Assembly: GCA_003550325.1 (NCBI GenBank)
Contig: QKWP01000008.1
Span: 544,330 to 608,329, forward strand
Length of the DNA: 64,000 nucleotides
Direction: 5' to 3'
Source of the DNA: Gigaspora rosea
Lineage: Eukaryota; Glomeromycota; Glomeromycetes; Diversisporales; Gigasporaceae
Every line of letters starts with the position of its first letter. The stretch's first letter is position 1. Both the position numbers and the translations under genes were made by a program. The notes below the pieces were generated by a model. It did not search any database. It had not been told where the DNA came from and saw only the letters and a program-made list of their open reading frames with translations. Below, one piece after another: positions 10,908 through 22,600 of the stretch.

Positions 10908-12844
10908 TGTTATTAAAATGAAATTGGATTTGATAAAGTCAAACTTTGGTATTAAAATTTTATGGTACATAATAAGAAAATCAAATTCAAAAGAGCAATA
11001 TTTCGAGAATTTATTAATACATTTACTTTTATGTTTTTAGCAAAAATCGCTATTGTAAATTGATTTATGTAAATAAAAAATAAATTTTTTAAAATATTGT
11101 TAATTTATCTCCTTTTACAGTAACTAGTCAAATAGCAGGGAGGACTTTTGTATTTTTCGGAAATGCACGGGTCTGATCATGAGGTAGTTGACCAATCATA
11201 AAACAGTTTTTATCCACGTGATACACTTTCAATGAAAACAGATAGATAATCGTTAAACATATTACAATTTCTTTCGTAACTTCGAAGCAAACTAACTTGC
11301 ATTGTAAATGAATAAAACTATTCACCCAGGTTAAAATATAGCTTATAAACACAAGAGCTTTATTAAAAAGTTTCTTATAACAAGTTACACGCCCTTTATT
11401 CCCATTTTTTATACTTCATTTATAATTAACAAAACTATACTATCGCATATATAAAATAAATCAAATGTCTTATAGAGAATACATATAACTTTCGAAACTT
11501 TCGAAAACAGTCTACATAAATTTATAAATGAAAAAAACAAGCCAATTTTTGGATAACAAAAGAAAAAAGACGAAAAAAAAACAAAAAAACGACGTTAAAA
11601 GTTTATAAAAATATATTTTTATTGTCTTCTGCTATACAGTAGACAATACTTCAACTCTTAGTATATCTACCTTTTATTGCGTGATTCGGCGTGATTCACC
11701 GTGATTCAACAAAGAGACGCCTGCTAGGAAGTTCTTTTGTTAATAAAGTGTTGTATCGATTGTTATGTTTTTTTTTAAGTTTGCTTAGACCCGAAAAATT
11801 CTAGTTTTACAGTACTACGACATATAAATACTTGTGTAACGTCGATCCCGGAAATCATCGGAAACAAAAGTCCCCCCTGCTTAGTCAAATATAAGTTTAT
11901 TTATATTAAAATCAAAAATATATTAGTTTTATTCTGCCTAAGATGCAAAAAATAAATTTTAAAAAAGGTGATTTCATAAGCAAAATATCGAGGTATAGAC
12001 TATATTTGACTAAAAATGATCGTTAAACCTGATCTCGATTAAATTATATCCTTATTTATGCGATAATATTGGCTGAACAACGCGTAGAGATAGATTGTAT
12101 TACTATATCAATGCGTTAACAAGTAAAAATACAATTGCTGTTAAAACTCATAGTGAATAGCTATCTAAACCTTTAAAATTACTATCTTCAACAATTCAGC
12201 TCACGAAAATATTATTCAAGCCTATGCTCGCCAATAAAAATAGCATAAAGTTACATCGCACTAACTTTCGCAGAGACAATATTTTGACAATTTTGTAGAG
12301 CTTATTATAAAGAGCATACAGTAGTTATCAGTTAATTTTTAAAATATTGCTTTTATAATTATTGTATGTGTCAATATTCGATAAAATAAACTATTTCTTT
12401 TGCTTTACTGCTGAATTACCAACTGTTTTTGTTGAAGCTCAATGCAAAAACTCATTATATTACAAGCCTTTTTCTTCATTTTGCGTTGCTGCGTAAAACA
12501 GATCCGCATCTTCTAGAATACACTAAATTGTTCTTTCGATCACTGCTATTTTTAAAAATCTATGCATTAATAAAATAATAAAAACAATGTAAATAAATTT
12601 TTTACTTATAAAATGGACTTTCCTGATTATTCTGGGTTGGGTGTTCTTAAATATTATGATCTGCATGTTCTTGAATGGCATGAATTGGGTCTTTTTGAAT
12701 ATTATATTACCTTCTCGAATGTTATGAATTGGGTGTGAAATATTTTGTAAGATCCCTGCACGTCTTCATGTAAGAGATACTTTAAATTTAAAATTACAGT
12801 CTAGTTAGAATCTTGATTTTTGCTTACCTGAACATGATTTAAGC
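10908..12844. other. Intergenic: Sel1 unit 3 3' flank
   Basis: 11090-12170 contains blocks shared with the flanks of copies 1 and 2 (the CTCCTTTTACAGTAACTAGT-like segment near 11110 and the AAGCAAAATATCGAG block near 11978). The 74-codon minus-strand frame at 11128-11352 has no paralog support and is not called. 12180-12840 shows nothing recognisable. Confidence 0.45.
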
Positions 12845-12852
12845 CTCAGAGG

Positions 12853-13812
12853 TAGTGATGGGCAAATCCCGATTTTTTCAAAAATCCCGCGCGGGATGCG
12901 GGATCCCGCGCGGGATAGCGCGGGATTCGCGGGATTCGCAGGATTCGCGGGATCGAGTAGAGTTTCTGAATTTTTCACGATTAATAAATAAATATATATA
13001 TATATATATCATCACTAGGAATGTAATTTCTTGTTAAAATAATAATCATTTCTTATAAATCTAACTACAAATAAAAAAAATAAAAAAAATTAAAAAAATT
13101 TTAAAAAATTTGAATCTTATAATTATTAAATTCATCAATTCAGATTTGCCTTAATTTTATCAATTTTTAAAATATTATTATATAAATATATATTTAAAAA
13201 TTATAATGGTAACAAAGCGATCAATCATAAGCGTATAAAAAATTTATAAGTAATCAGGTGCATAATCAGGTATGAATGAGCTAAAATTATAAGTGATTAG
13301 GTACTGTACATACGTACAAAAATTTATAACCAGGTTATATACATACAAAAATTCATAAGCTACTCATAAGAAATTCATAATCAGCTTATAATTTCTGAAT
13401 TACATAACTGATTGGCTCGAATTTTATTTAACCTTATCATTCATATTAAATAATCACTGAAATTGGAGATTTTCTCCCATATGGTACACAATATTCTTGG
13501 GGCATTATTCGTGCAAGAAATTAAAAATCTAGATTGCCACTTTATTAATCATGAAAATTTAAAACATTTATTTCAAAGTACAGTTTGCGCATTATCTATG
13601 TACGCACGTATATATGTGGAACGAAAATAAATAAAAGATTTAATATTTTTATGTAAATACATCAAATACTAATTAGGAATTGGCCCACTTGTTAAAGCAG
13701 GCCGGATTATTTGTTGATGCGGGCCAGTTGATATGCTAACGCAGGCCAGAAAATTTTATATTAAAAATCCCGCGCGGGATCACGTGCGGATCCCGCGCGT
13801 TGCCCATCACTA
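12853..13812. mobile_element. Non-autonomous hAT-like element with perfect 8-bp TSD
   Basis: Begins TAGTGATGGGCA and ends with the exact inverse, TGCCCATCACTA; flanked by identical CTCAGAGG octamers at 12845-12852 and 13813-13820. An 8-bp target duplication with a TAGTGATGGGCA-type terminus is the hAT superfamily signature. Just inside each end are many copies of CCCGCGCGGGAT (12884-12955 and 13768-13800), typical of subterminal transposase-binding repeats and very GC-rich against the local background. The 960-bp interior is AT-rich with no transposase. It contains GGCCAG-type repeats around 13680-13755 and an AT microsatellite at 12992-13008. Confidence 0.9.
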
Positions 13813-13820
13813 CTCAGAGG

Positions 13821-14304
13821 TGTCAGGCTCATTGGTGAAATCTCTTAGAAGTTAGTCAGTAATGCATACTTGCATTTTTGAATCACATCTTCAATTAGTT
13901 TGTTGTGGAATATAGCAGCACTTTACAGATCCAATAATATTTAAAAAAATTTTGTCTTTTGATAGGAATAAAAAAAAGGCAAAAATAAAAGAAAAAACTG
14001 TTACCCTTTTTCATTTCTTTGCTTGGTTATCAAACATTGTTTTTTTAATGGGTGACACAAATTTTTTTGTATAAATTTTCAACAGGGCAAATTGCATTAT
14101 CAAATAACTCTATCTTGATCAATTATATGAAGTTTCTATATCATACAAACATCGTAATGAATTCCAAAACCTGTATTTGGATAGGTATGATCACGGGTTA
14201 CCGGGGCATAAGTGGCTGATCGTTGACGCATGAATTTAATTAAAAGTTCTATCTGTGTGTTACATGATGCGTGTAACCGGGTAATCTAATACCCGGATGA
14301 TAAG
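13821..14304. other. Intergenic, no gene
   Basis: AT-rich sequence with a GC-richer part after 14170 containing a short ACCGGGTAATCTAATACCCGG hairpin-like region near 14275-14297. Nothing assignable. Confidence 0.4.
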
Positions 14305-14315
14305 CTCATAAGGGG

Positions 14316-14655
14316 CTTTACTTATTTGTGCTGGTAATACAAACTCCTAAAAAGGCAACTACCAATCAGTGAGTTCGAATATTGATCGTTCCGGATCAGC
14401 CCAACATGAATTCTGAACACAACACGTGCAGAAGAAGAAAAAAGCGAAAATACGCCAAAACTAGTATCTAAATCGACCTTTGTGCACACATTAAAAATGT
14501 CGGGGACGAAATTTTACATATAATGGGCAACTATCTATAGCTATATCTCCTAAAGCTAACCTCCTAACCCTAACTTTGCGTTTTTACACACTTTGTTTAT
14601 TTACAAAATTAAATTTCCTTTTTTGGGTTGTATTACCGGCACAAATAAGTAAATC
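14316..14655. mobile_element. 340-bp TIR element with 11-bp target duplication
   Basis: Terminal inverted repeats centred on TTTACTTATTTGTGC then GGTAATACAA, flanked by identical CTCATAAGGGG at 14305-14315 and 14656-14666. TSDs of 9-11 bp point to the Mutator-like group, though the first two bases of the ends differ. The interior block at 14430-14530 (GCGAAAATACGCCAAAA, then TAAAAATGTCGGGG) is related to sequence at 38060-38150 inside the nested element of the 34-38 kb region. No coding capacity. Confidence 0.65.
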
Positions 14656-14889
14656 CTCATAAGGGGTACCAAAATTCCGGTCGGAATGCTTCGGTGTGCA
14701 TCGTAATCATGGTCGACTGGATCGGAATTGATCAATTTGACCATAAAAAATTTTACTCATGAACAAGGACTATGCTACATGAATGGACAAACTGAATTAG
14801 CTCCACTTCTACTGCTGCCAACAGCAATAAAAAAAATTGCTTACAGAAAAAGATTCTAAATCTAAGAAACCACATATTGACCAAATAAG

Positions 14890-16224
14890 AGATATAATCA
14901 AATATTTGCTTTTACATTAATTGGTACAAAATTAGATAAAGATTTTGCAAATGCCACAGAAGAGTTTATACATATAGAATTAGTGGAACAGAATATCATA
15001 TTAGTTCTTTTATGCAAAAAAAAAGGAGAACAACCAAAATTCTCCCAAATTTATTTTTATAATTCCGATAATTTAGAAAATCAACTCAACAAAAAACATA
15101 AAATAATGAACAAATAATTAAGTTTCAACCTGTTGAAAGAAATTTAGAGGAATTAGATTCTTTAAATCCTTTTGTAAAATTTTATAAAAATTCAAGAAAT
15201 TTTGAAATAGAAAATATAAATAAGCAAGTATTGTGCATAACAATACATAATACTCATGGCAAGGATATGAGACAATATAATGCACCAACAGCTTCAAAAA
15301 TAGAGCAATGTATTGTGATGAACCAATAATACAACCACGAGATATTATTAAAAGACAGAATAATATATTTTAAAGAATATCTGAATTAAATGGTGCATAT
15401 AATCCTTTACAATTTTCTTGGCTATTTCCAAATAGAGAATAAGGTTGGTATAAAGAAATATTAAAAAAAAAATTAAAGAAGAAGAAATTGTAGATAATAA
15501 AGATGATGAATATAATGATGGTTATCATAATAATTAAGGTGATAATGATGATAATGATAATAATAATAATGATAATTATAGACAAACTGCTAAACAAGTT
15601 GCTAACCAACCTCTTGCAAATTTGGTAAGCACAAGTGAATTATTAAGTGCAACTAAGAAAACATCACGTAAAAATAGAACTATCTGAAGAAGTTTGGCAA
15701 AAAGAGCTTATGCAAAAAGATATTTTACCAATATTTAACAAAATGTTTAGCAAAATATTCAACAAAAAGAAGTCCAACAAGTAGAAAAAGTATATTAAGA
15801 AGAAGTTTAACAAGAAAAAGTTACAATGATTTTCAAGAATATGAACAATATTACCAATATGAACAATATAAACCCCAAGCAGGAGCATTTGTTGATGATT
15901 ACACTATCTTGCAAAGATATGCTAAAAGTCATACAGGTTTATCTTAAACATTTAAAGGTTCAATTCTTAAATCTGGTAAAAGTTTTATAAGTATTAGTAA
16001 AACAAGTAAAAAAAGTTATAAAGAATCTAAAAGAAAAAGAAAAATTGATCCAAAAGGAAAAGAAAAAGATATTAAATCTGAAAATAATTGTGAACATAAT
16101 TCTGAAAAGGATAATAGTGATATAGAAGAACCTTAAAAAAAGAAGAAGAAATAGATAAGGGAAAAAAAATTGTTAAACCTAATAATGATAATGACAACAA
16201 CAATAATAATAATAATAATAGCTA
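14890..16224 (+). pseudogene. Decayed Helitron-type protein (N-terminal Rep/helicase region)
   Basis: Plus-strand conceptual fragments in shifting frames match the Helitron N-terminal domain: IFAFTLIGTKLDKDFAN (about 14900), QPKFSQIYFYNSDNLENQL (about 15030), LEELDSLNPFVKFYKNSR (about 15147), ITIHNTHGKDMRQYNAPTAS (about 15236) and DEPIIQPRDIIKRQNN then RISELNGAYNPLQF (about 15318-15415). In intact elements this region leads into the rolling-circle nuclease and helicase. Here it continues instead into an Asn/Asp-rich and Lys-rich tail (to 16224) containing QAGAFVDDYTILQRYAKSHT, which I do not recognise. Several in-frame TAA codons sit where Gln would be expected. No helicase domain is left. 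Confidence 0.65.
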
Positions 16225-16227
16225 GTG

Positions 16228-16256
16228 CGATGGGTGGCGCATTCACGCCGCCCATC
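16228..16256 (+). other. GC-rich hairpin after the Helitron remnant
   Basis: GATGGGTGGCG and CGCCGCCCATC form an 11-bp stem with one bulge around a CATTCA-like loop, followed by TTATTTAG. A GC hairpin shortly before a CTRR-type end is the Helitron 3' terminus pattern; the terminal bases here (TTAG) are not canonical, so this is only suggestive. Confidence 0.3.
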
Positions 16257-16389
16257 TTATTTAGCATTTTTAACTATATAGACTACTGCAAAAAATTAAG
16301 ACTACATTATTTAATATTACAGTTATAGTTTTCTAATATGATTACTGTAAACTATTCTGTTATAAACCAAGTTACAAATATGGTATATA

Positions 16390-16739
16390 CAGTTCGGGCC
16401 AGCATAAGATATCCAATTTTTTTTAAAAGCGCCAAATTTTGAGATTTATACTCAAATCTAATTGGCTAATTTTGTGTAACAAAAATTCTGATTGGTTAAA
16501 AATCTATAAAAACAATTTTTTTTATATATTAAACGCCAAATTTTTGATTACATATTAATTTTAGACTCAAATAACTTTTAAATTTATAATAAAAATAAAA
16601 ATCCATCTTACAGAATTGTAGTTTAGACTAAAAGCAACAAATTTGTAAGACAGATTTTTTTTAAAGTCATTTGTTTGTAAATTATAAGCAATTTTGTATT
16701 TATATATAAAAATTGGATATCTTATGCTGTCCGGAACTG
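16390..16739. mobile_element. TA-flanked MITE (Tc1/mariner-like), 350 bp
   Basis: Ends CAGTTCGGGCCAGCATAAG and its near-exact inverse (CTTATGCTGTCCGGAACTG), with about 34 bp of inverted repeat including GATATCCAATTTTT. TA dinucleotides flank at 16388-16389 and 16740-16741. A TA duplication with CAGT termini is characteristic of Tc1/mariner-type MITEs. No open frame. Confidence 0.8.
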
Positions 16740-16741
16740 TA

Positions 16742-17287
16742 TAATTGTAAGCTTTATTATAATTGATATGATTTAATCATTTGCTACTTTGATTACCACA
16801 GTATATTATTAAGGTAGAGTTAGCTCACCTTGGAATAATCGTAATTTCATCATAAAGAATTCAGTTACAAAAACTTACCTGTTATTTTTAATGACAGTAA
16901 ATATGGTTAGGTTAAATTAATTGTGTTTGAAGTAATTTCAATAATAAGGGCCATGTCATTAATCACCTGATTATTTTTTATCAGAGACCTATCCTCCTCC
17001 CTCTTTCTTAATATATAAAAGTCAGGTTCTTATATATAATTTCAACTTTTTTTATCCCCTTTCCTTCTAAAAAATCACCTAATTTTTGTCACTCCCCTAA
17101 AATACTATAAAAATCTGTTACAAAACTTACTATTCTGGTAACTAAAGTGTATGGTTGAATTAGTTTGTATTATGAATTCTATCGTGATTTCTACAATGGG
17201 CTGGTGAAAATTCTGTTACTACATCTGCTATTCTGGTACTATAGTATTTAGTTACGTTTGTAATAGAACTATAATAGTTAAAGTTGG
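16742..17287. other. Intergenic, no gene
   Basis: AT-rich; a minus-strand frame at 17160-17342 runs into the next element and is not supported. Confidence 0.4.
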
Positions 17288-17295
17288 CTGGTATG

Positions 17296-18060
17296 TAGTG
17301 ATACGGGTTGATGAAAAAATCATGGGCTGAGGCCAATTTCAAAAAAACTTAGGCCAGTCAACTGGGCTGACCTTTTGCTAGTATAATTTTTTTTTTACCT
17401 TTGACAGTCTCATCAGTACCTTTATTAAATAGATAATTGATACATAATATAACTAAATTAATTATTTATATTTATTCTATCTATCTATCTTATAACAGGT
17501 CCAGCACCTTGGTGCAACCTGTCGCACTGCCTCACTGATGAGACAGACAACTTTGTCAGCTCTGTCACAGGCCAAACCAGAATGGATAATTTTCATTCTT
17601 TATAAAGTCCTTGATCATAGTTTCCCACCTTTTCTCGATATTCATTTCCTTAGTATAATTTTTTCTGATCTGAATTAGTCAATATTTATTTATATTAAAC
17701 GTGTAAAAGGCTATCAGGTGGTTTTTTATCAAATTCTAGTAATATTAAATAATTTAATTTTATTCTTTTAATCTTGAGGAAAATTCCAGCATGTTAGTAG
17801 TATATGTTGATTAATTGTCTATACCTCCAAACATTCTGATATTATATTTACTATTTGCAATATCACTTAAATAACCCAATTCTCTAATATTATTATAAAT
17901 AACTAGCCAATTTTTATTTAATTCCTGGTCTGAAATATGCTTAAGAAGATAATTGATTCTAACACTTCTCTTATCAACCAGCTCAGCCATCAAAGGTGCA
18001 GGCTGAGGGTCAACCCACCTATCGATCTAACTGTTGAGCTGGGGTTGACCCATATTACTA
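17296..18060. mobile_element. hAT-like element, diverged, 765 bp
   Basis: Left end TAGTGATACGGGTTGA and right end ...GGGGTTGACCCATATTACTA are imperfect inverted repeats of the same type as the innermost element at 35468 (TAGTGATATGGGCCGA). Flanking octamers CTGGTATG (17288-17295) and CTAGTATA (18061-18068) agree at 6 of 8 bases, the two differences being G/A transitions. The interior has a CTATCTATCTAT microsatellite and inverted CTGATGAGAC copies at about 17408 and 17533. No transposase. Confidence 0.55.
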
Positions 18061-18144
18061 CTAGTATATAATGAAATAATCTTGTTTTTTACTATCTTCT
18101 ACTGTGAAAAATTTTATACAAAGCTTACCTACTCTGGCTATGTA

Positions 18145-19645
18145 AGGCCACACAAAATTAATTTTTGTATTGCATAAGCTACACAAAGTTAATTTTTTGT
18201 TTTGCATAACCTGGTGTTCAAAATTCTGGTCAGCAGGTCAGATTATTACTATTTTTTTTTTAAAAAAAAAAACTTCTGCATGGCCTAAATTAATGTCTAG
18301 GGTCACAAAAGTTAATTCTTTTGTTTGCATAACATGGAATCAAAAAATTTTTTTATTGGACCTATTGGATAATTCTGAACATTAAAGATGATACTGGAAA
18401 AAAAATTTAAATGCTAAAAATGAAATAATTGGCATAATAGGAACTTTTTAAAAAAAATTTTTTTAAAAAATTAAATTAGCAAGTTATGCAAAACAAAAAT
18501 GTAACTTTGCGTGGCCTAACTTGTGTTCTAATTTTTTAAAAAAAACTTTTAAAAATTTTAATTGTGCCAATTATTCCATTTTGCTATTTAATTTTTTTTC
18601 TGGCATTGCCCAATGGCAATTATAATTTTCTGGAATCACTAATAGATCTGCAAAAAAGTCCAAATATGTATATGCAAACAAAATAAGCATATTAATTTAA
18701 AGTAGATTAAAAAAATCTGACTCAACTGAAATTTTGGAACACCATGTTGTGCGAAATGAAAAATTATCTAACATTTTGGTGACTGTAGTATAGTTTAGTC
18801 TGTATTACAATTGGTTTGATTTTTAGGCCATGCAATATTGATCTGTCCTTTTTTTTAGATTTCAATTGTGCCAATTCTTCGATTTTTGACATTTATTTTT
18901 CCACTATTCTCATCTAATGTTACTCAATAAAGATTTTATTTCCCATATTTGTTTGATAGGAATGATGAAAAATATAATTGCTGGCCCAATTTTTTGATTC
19001 TTTACTATGCATAATAAAAATTATCTTTATATAACTTTAGTAGATATAAATATTATTCTATCAATTTATAGTAAATTAAAATTGAAAAAAACTGTTCAAC
19101 CAATCTAAGTTTTCATGTCTATTAAGGTTATGCAAGGTTAATTTTTTCATTTTGCATAGCAAAGAATCAAAAATTGGATTAGTCACCATTGGGTGATATC
19201 AGATGAGAATAGTGAAAAAAAATAAATATTAAAAATCTACAATTGGCACAATTGGATCTAAAAAATGAAAAAATTCAAAATATTAAAAAAATTGGGTCAG
19301 TAAGTAATACAAAACAAAAAATCAACTTTGGGTGGCCTTTAAATTATGGTAAAAAAATTCTGTTGCAAACCTATTCAATGCATAATATATGGGTTTGCCA
19401 ATTGTTTGATTTTTGACATTTATTTTTTCCACTATTCTCATCCAGTATCAACTGATAGGGACCTTAATTTCTCATAATTTTTTTGATAGAACTAATAGAA
19501 AAAATATGACTGCTAACCCAATTTTTTGATTATTTGCTATACAAAACCTTGCATAACCTTAGTAGACGTGAGCAATTAAAAAGACAGACCAACTGGCCTA
19601 AACCTTCAGATTCTATATAATGCAAAATAAAAAATTATCTGTGTG
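18145..19645. repeat. Decayed MITE cluster of the AGGCCACGCAAAGTT family
   Basis: Several overlapping, diverged copies of one MITE family: ends AGGCCAC[A/G]CAAA at 18145 and GCGTGGCCT ending 18517, a second set ending about 19339, plus internal blocks such as GATTTTTGACATTTATTTTT repeated near 18882 and 19410. A better preserved relative lies at 33342-33770. The last fragment abuts satellite array 1, whose left edge it apparently replaces. Confidence 0.6.
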
Positions 19646-19649
19646 TAAT

Positions 19650-22600
19650 CATTTGATCTTTCAATAAATTACTAGCATGAGTATGAAGTTTGATTCTGTT
19701 TACTTTAACATTTTGTTTCAAGAGAATGTGTGATTAACTTTAATCATTTGATCATTTAATAAATTACTAGCGCGAGTATGAAGTTTGATTCTGTTCACTT
19801 TAATGTTTGTGCTTAAAAAGAATGTGTGATTAACTATAATCATTTGATCATTCAATAAATTACTAGCGTGAGTATGAATTTTGATTCTGTTCACTTTAAT
19901 GTTTGTGTTTTAAGAAAATGTGTGAATAACTATAATTATTTGATTGTTCAATAAATTACTAGAGTGAGTATGAAGTTTGATTCTGTTCACTTTAACAGTT
20001 GTGTTTCAAGAGAATATTGATTAACCATAATCATTTGATCATTCAATAAATTACCAGAGTGAATATGAAGTTTGATTCGGTTCACTTTAACAGTTGTGTT
20101 TCAAGAGAATGTTGGTTAACCATAATCATTTGATCATTCGATAAATTACCAGAGTGAGTATGAAGTTTGATTCTGTTCACTTTAACATTTGTATTTCAAG
20201 AGAATGTGTGATTAACTATAATCATTTGTTCATTCAATAAATTGCCAGGGTGATATGAAGTTTGATTTGTTCACTTTAACATTTGTGTCAAAAGAATGTA
20301 TAATTAACTGTAATTATTTGATCCTTCAATAAATTACCAGGGTGAGCATTAAGTTTGATTTTGTTCACTTTAATATTTGCATTTCAAAAAAATGTGTGAT
20401 TAACAATAATCATTTGATCATTCAATAAATTATCAGAGTAAGTTGAATTTTGATTCAGTTTACTTTAATGCTTGTGTTTCAAGAGAATGTGTGATTGACT
20501 GTAATTATTTGATCATTCAATAAATTACCAGGGTGAGTATAAAGTTTGATTTGTTCACTTTACTATTTATGTTTCAAGAAAATGTGTAATTAACTATAAT
20601 CATTTGATTGTTCAATGAATTACCAGAGTGAGTATGAAGTTTGATTCTGTTCATTTTAATGTTTGTGTTTCAAGAGAATGTGTGATAAACAATAATCATT
20701 TATCATTCAATAAATTACCAGAGTAAGTATGAAGTTTGATTCTGTTCAATTTAATGTTTGTGTTTCAGAGAATTTGTGATTAACTGTAATTATTTGATCA
20801 CTCAATAAATTATAGTGTGAGTATAAAGCTTAATTCTGTTCACTTTAACATTTGCGTTTCAAGAGAATGTGTGATTAACCTGTAATTATTTGTCATTCAA
20901 TAAATTACTAGTGTGAGTATGAAGTTTGATTCTGTTCACTTTAATGTTTGTTTTTCAAGAGAATATATGCTTAACCATAAATATTTAATCATTCAATAAA
21001 TTACTAGCGTGAGTATGAAGTTTAATTTGTTTACTTTAACATTTGTGTTTCAAGAGATTGAGTAATTAACTGTAATTATTTGATCATTCAAAAAATTAAC
21101 AGGGTAAGTATGAAGTTTGATTCTTTTTACTTTAATGTTTGTGTTTTAGGGGAATGTGTGATTAATAATAATCATTTGATCATTCAATAACTTACCAGAG
21201 TAAGTATGAAATTTGATTCTGTTTATTTAACATTTGTGTTTCAAGAGAATGTATGATTAACTGTAATTATTTGATTATTCAATAAATTTCAGTGTGAGTA
21301 TGAAGTTTGATTCTGTCCACTTTAATGTTTGTTTTCAAGAGAATGTGTGGTTAAATGTAATTATTTGATCATTCAATAAATTACTAGCGTGAGTATGAAG
21401 TTTGATTATGTTCACTTCAATGTTGTGTTTCAAGAGAATATGTGATTAACTATAATCATTTGATCATTCAATAAATTACTAGCGTGAGTATAAAGTTTGA
21501 TTCTGTTTACTTTAATGTTTGTGTTTCAAGAGAATATATGCTTAACCATAAATATTTAATCATTCAATAAATTACTAGTGTGAGTATGAAGTTTAATTTG
21601 TTTACTTTAACATTTGTGTTTCAAGAGATTGAGTAATTAACTGTAATTATTTGATCATTCAAAAAATTAACAGGGTAAGTATGAAGTTTGATTCTTTTTA
21701 CTTTAATGTTTGTGTTTTAGGGGAATGTGTGATTAATAATAATCATTTGATCATTCAATAACTTACCAGAGTAAGTATGAAATTTGATTCTGTTTATTTA
21801 ACATTTGTGTTTCAAGAGAATGTATGATTAACTGTAATCATTTGATTATTCAATAAATTACAGTGTGAGTATGAAGTTTGATTCTGTCCACTTTAATGTT
21901 TGTTTTCAAGAGAATGTGTGATTAAATGTAATTATTTGATCATTCAATAAATTACTAGCGTGAGTATGAAGTTTGATTATGTTCACTTCAATGTTGTTTT
22001 CAAAAGAATATGTGATTACCTATAATCATTTGATCATTCAATAAATTACTAGCGTGAGTATGAAGTTTGATTATGTTTACTTTAATGTTTGTTTTAAGAG
22101 AATGTATGATTAACTGTAATAATTTGATCATTCAATAAATTACCAGGGTGAGGATGAAGTTTAATTTGTTTACTTTAACATTTGTGTTTCAAGAGATTGA
22201 GTAATTAACTGTAATCATTTGATCATTCAAAAAATTAACAGGGTGAGGATGAAGTTTGATTCTTTTTACTTTAATGTTTGTGTTTAAAGAGAATGTGTAA
22301 TTAAAAATAATAATTTGATAATTCAATAAATTACAAAAAAAAAAAAAAAAAATAAATTACTAGCGTGAGTATAAAGTTTGATTCTGTTTACTCTAATGTT
22401 TGTGCTTCAAAAGACTATGTGATCAACCATAATCATTTGATTGTTAAATAAATTATTAGGGTGAGTATGAAGTTTGATTCTGTTCACTTTAACATTTGTG
22501 TTTCAAGAGAATGTGTTACTAACAATAATCATTTGATTGTTCAATAAATTATCAGGGTGAGTATGAAGTTTGATTCTGTTCATTTAAACTTTGTATTTCA

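Larger units (their letters stand above)
1..12230. repeat. Three-copy direct segmental duplication carrying Sel1 genes
   Basis: Three direct copies of a unit holding one Sel1 gene each. Copy 1 runs from the window edge to about 2.3 kb, copy 2 about 3.13-6.15 kb, copy 3 about 8.42-12.2 kb. Homology covers the coding part, the upstream leader (window start matches 4407 onward almost base for base; 3128-3220 and 4290-4380 match 8418-8510 and 8561-8650) and the 3' flank (1976-2210, 5742-6060 and 11090-12170 share several blocks). Copies 1 and 2 are closest; copy 3 is more diverged. Copy 2 carries about 1.05 kb of extra sequence (3230-4285) absent from copy 3. The shared flanks show whole-locus duplication rather than retrotransposition. 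Confidence 0.85.

Noticed and set aside
12855..13037. 60-codon frame with RDSQDSRD repeats
   Set aside because: Produced by the transposon subterminal GC repeats; starts inside the TIR.
14330..14400. Possible tRNA-like region (GAGTTCGAAT box B)
   Set aside because: No box A at a suitable distance and no foldable acceptor stem; the match lies inside a TIR element.
17528..17570. CTGATGAGAC sequence resembling a hammerhead ribozyme core
   Set aside because: The required GAAA after stem II and a proper cleavage triplet are missing; the inverted copy at 17408 is better explained by the transposon's own inverted repeats.
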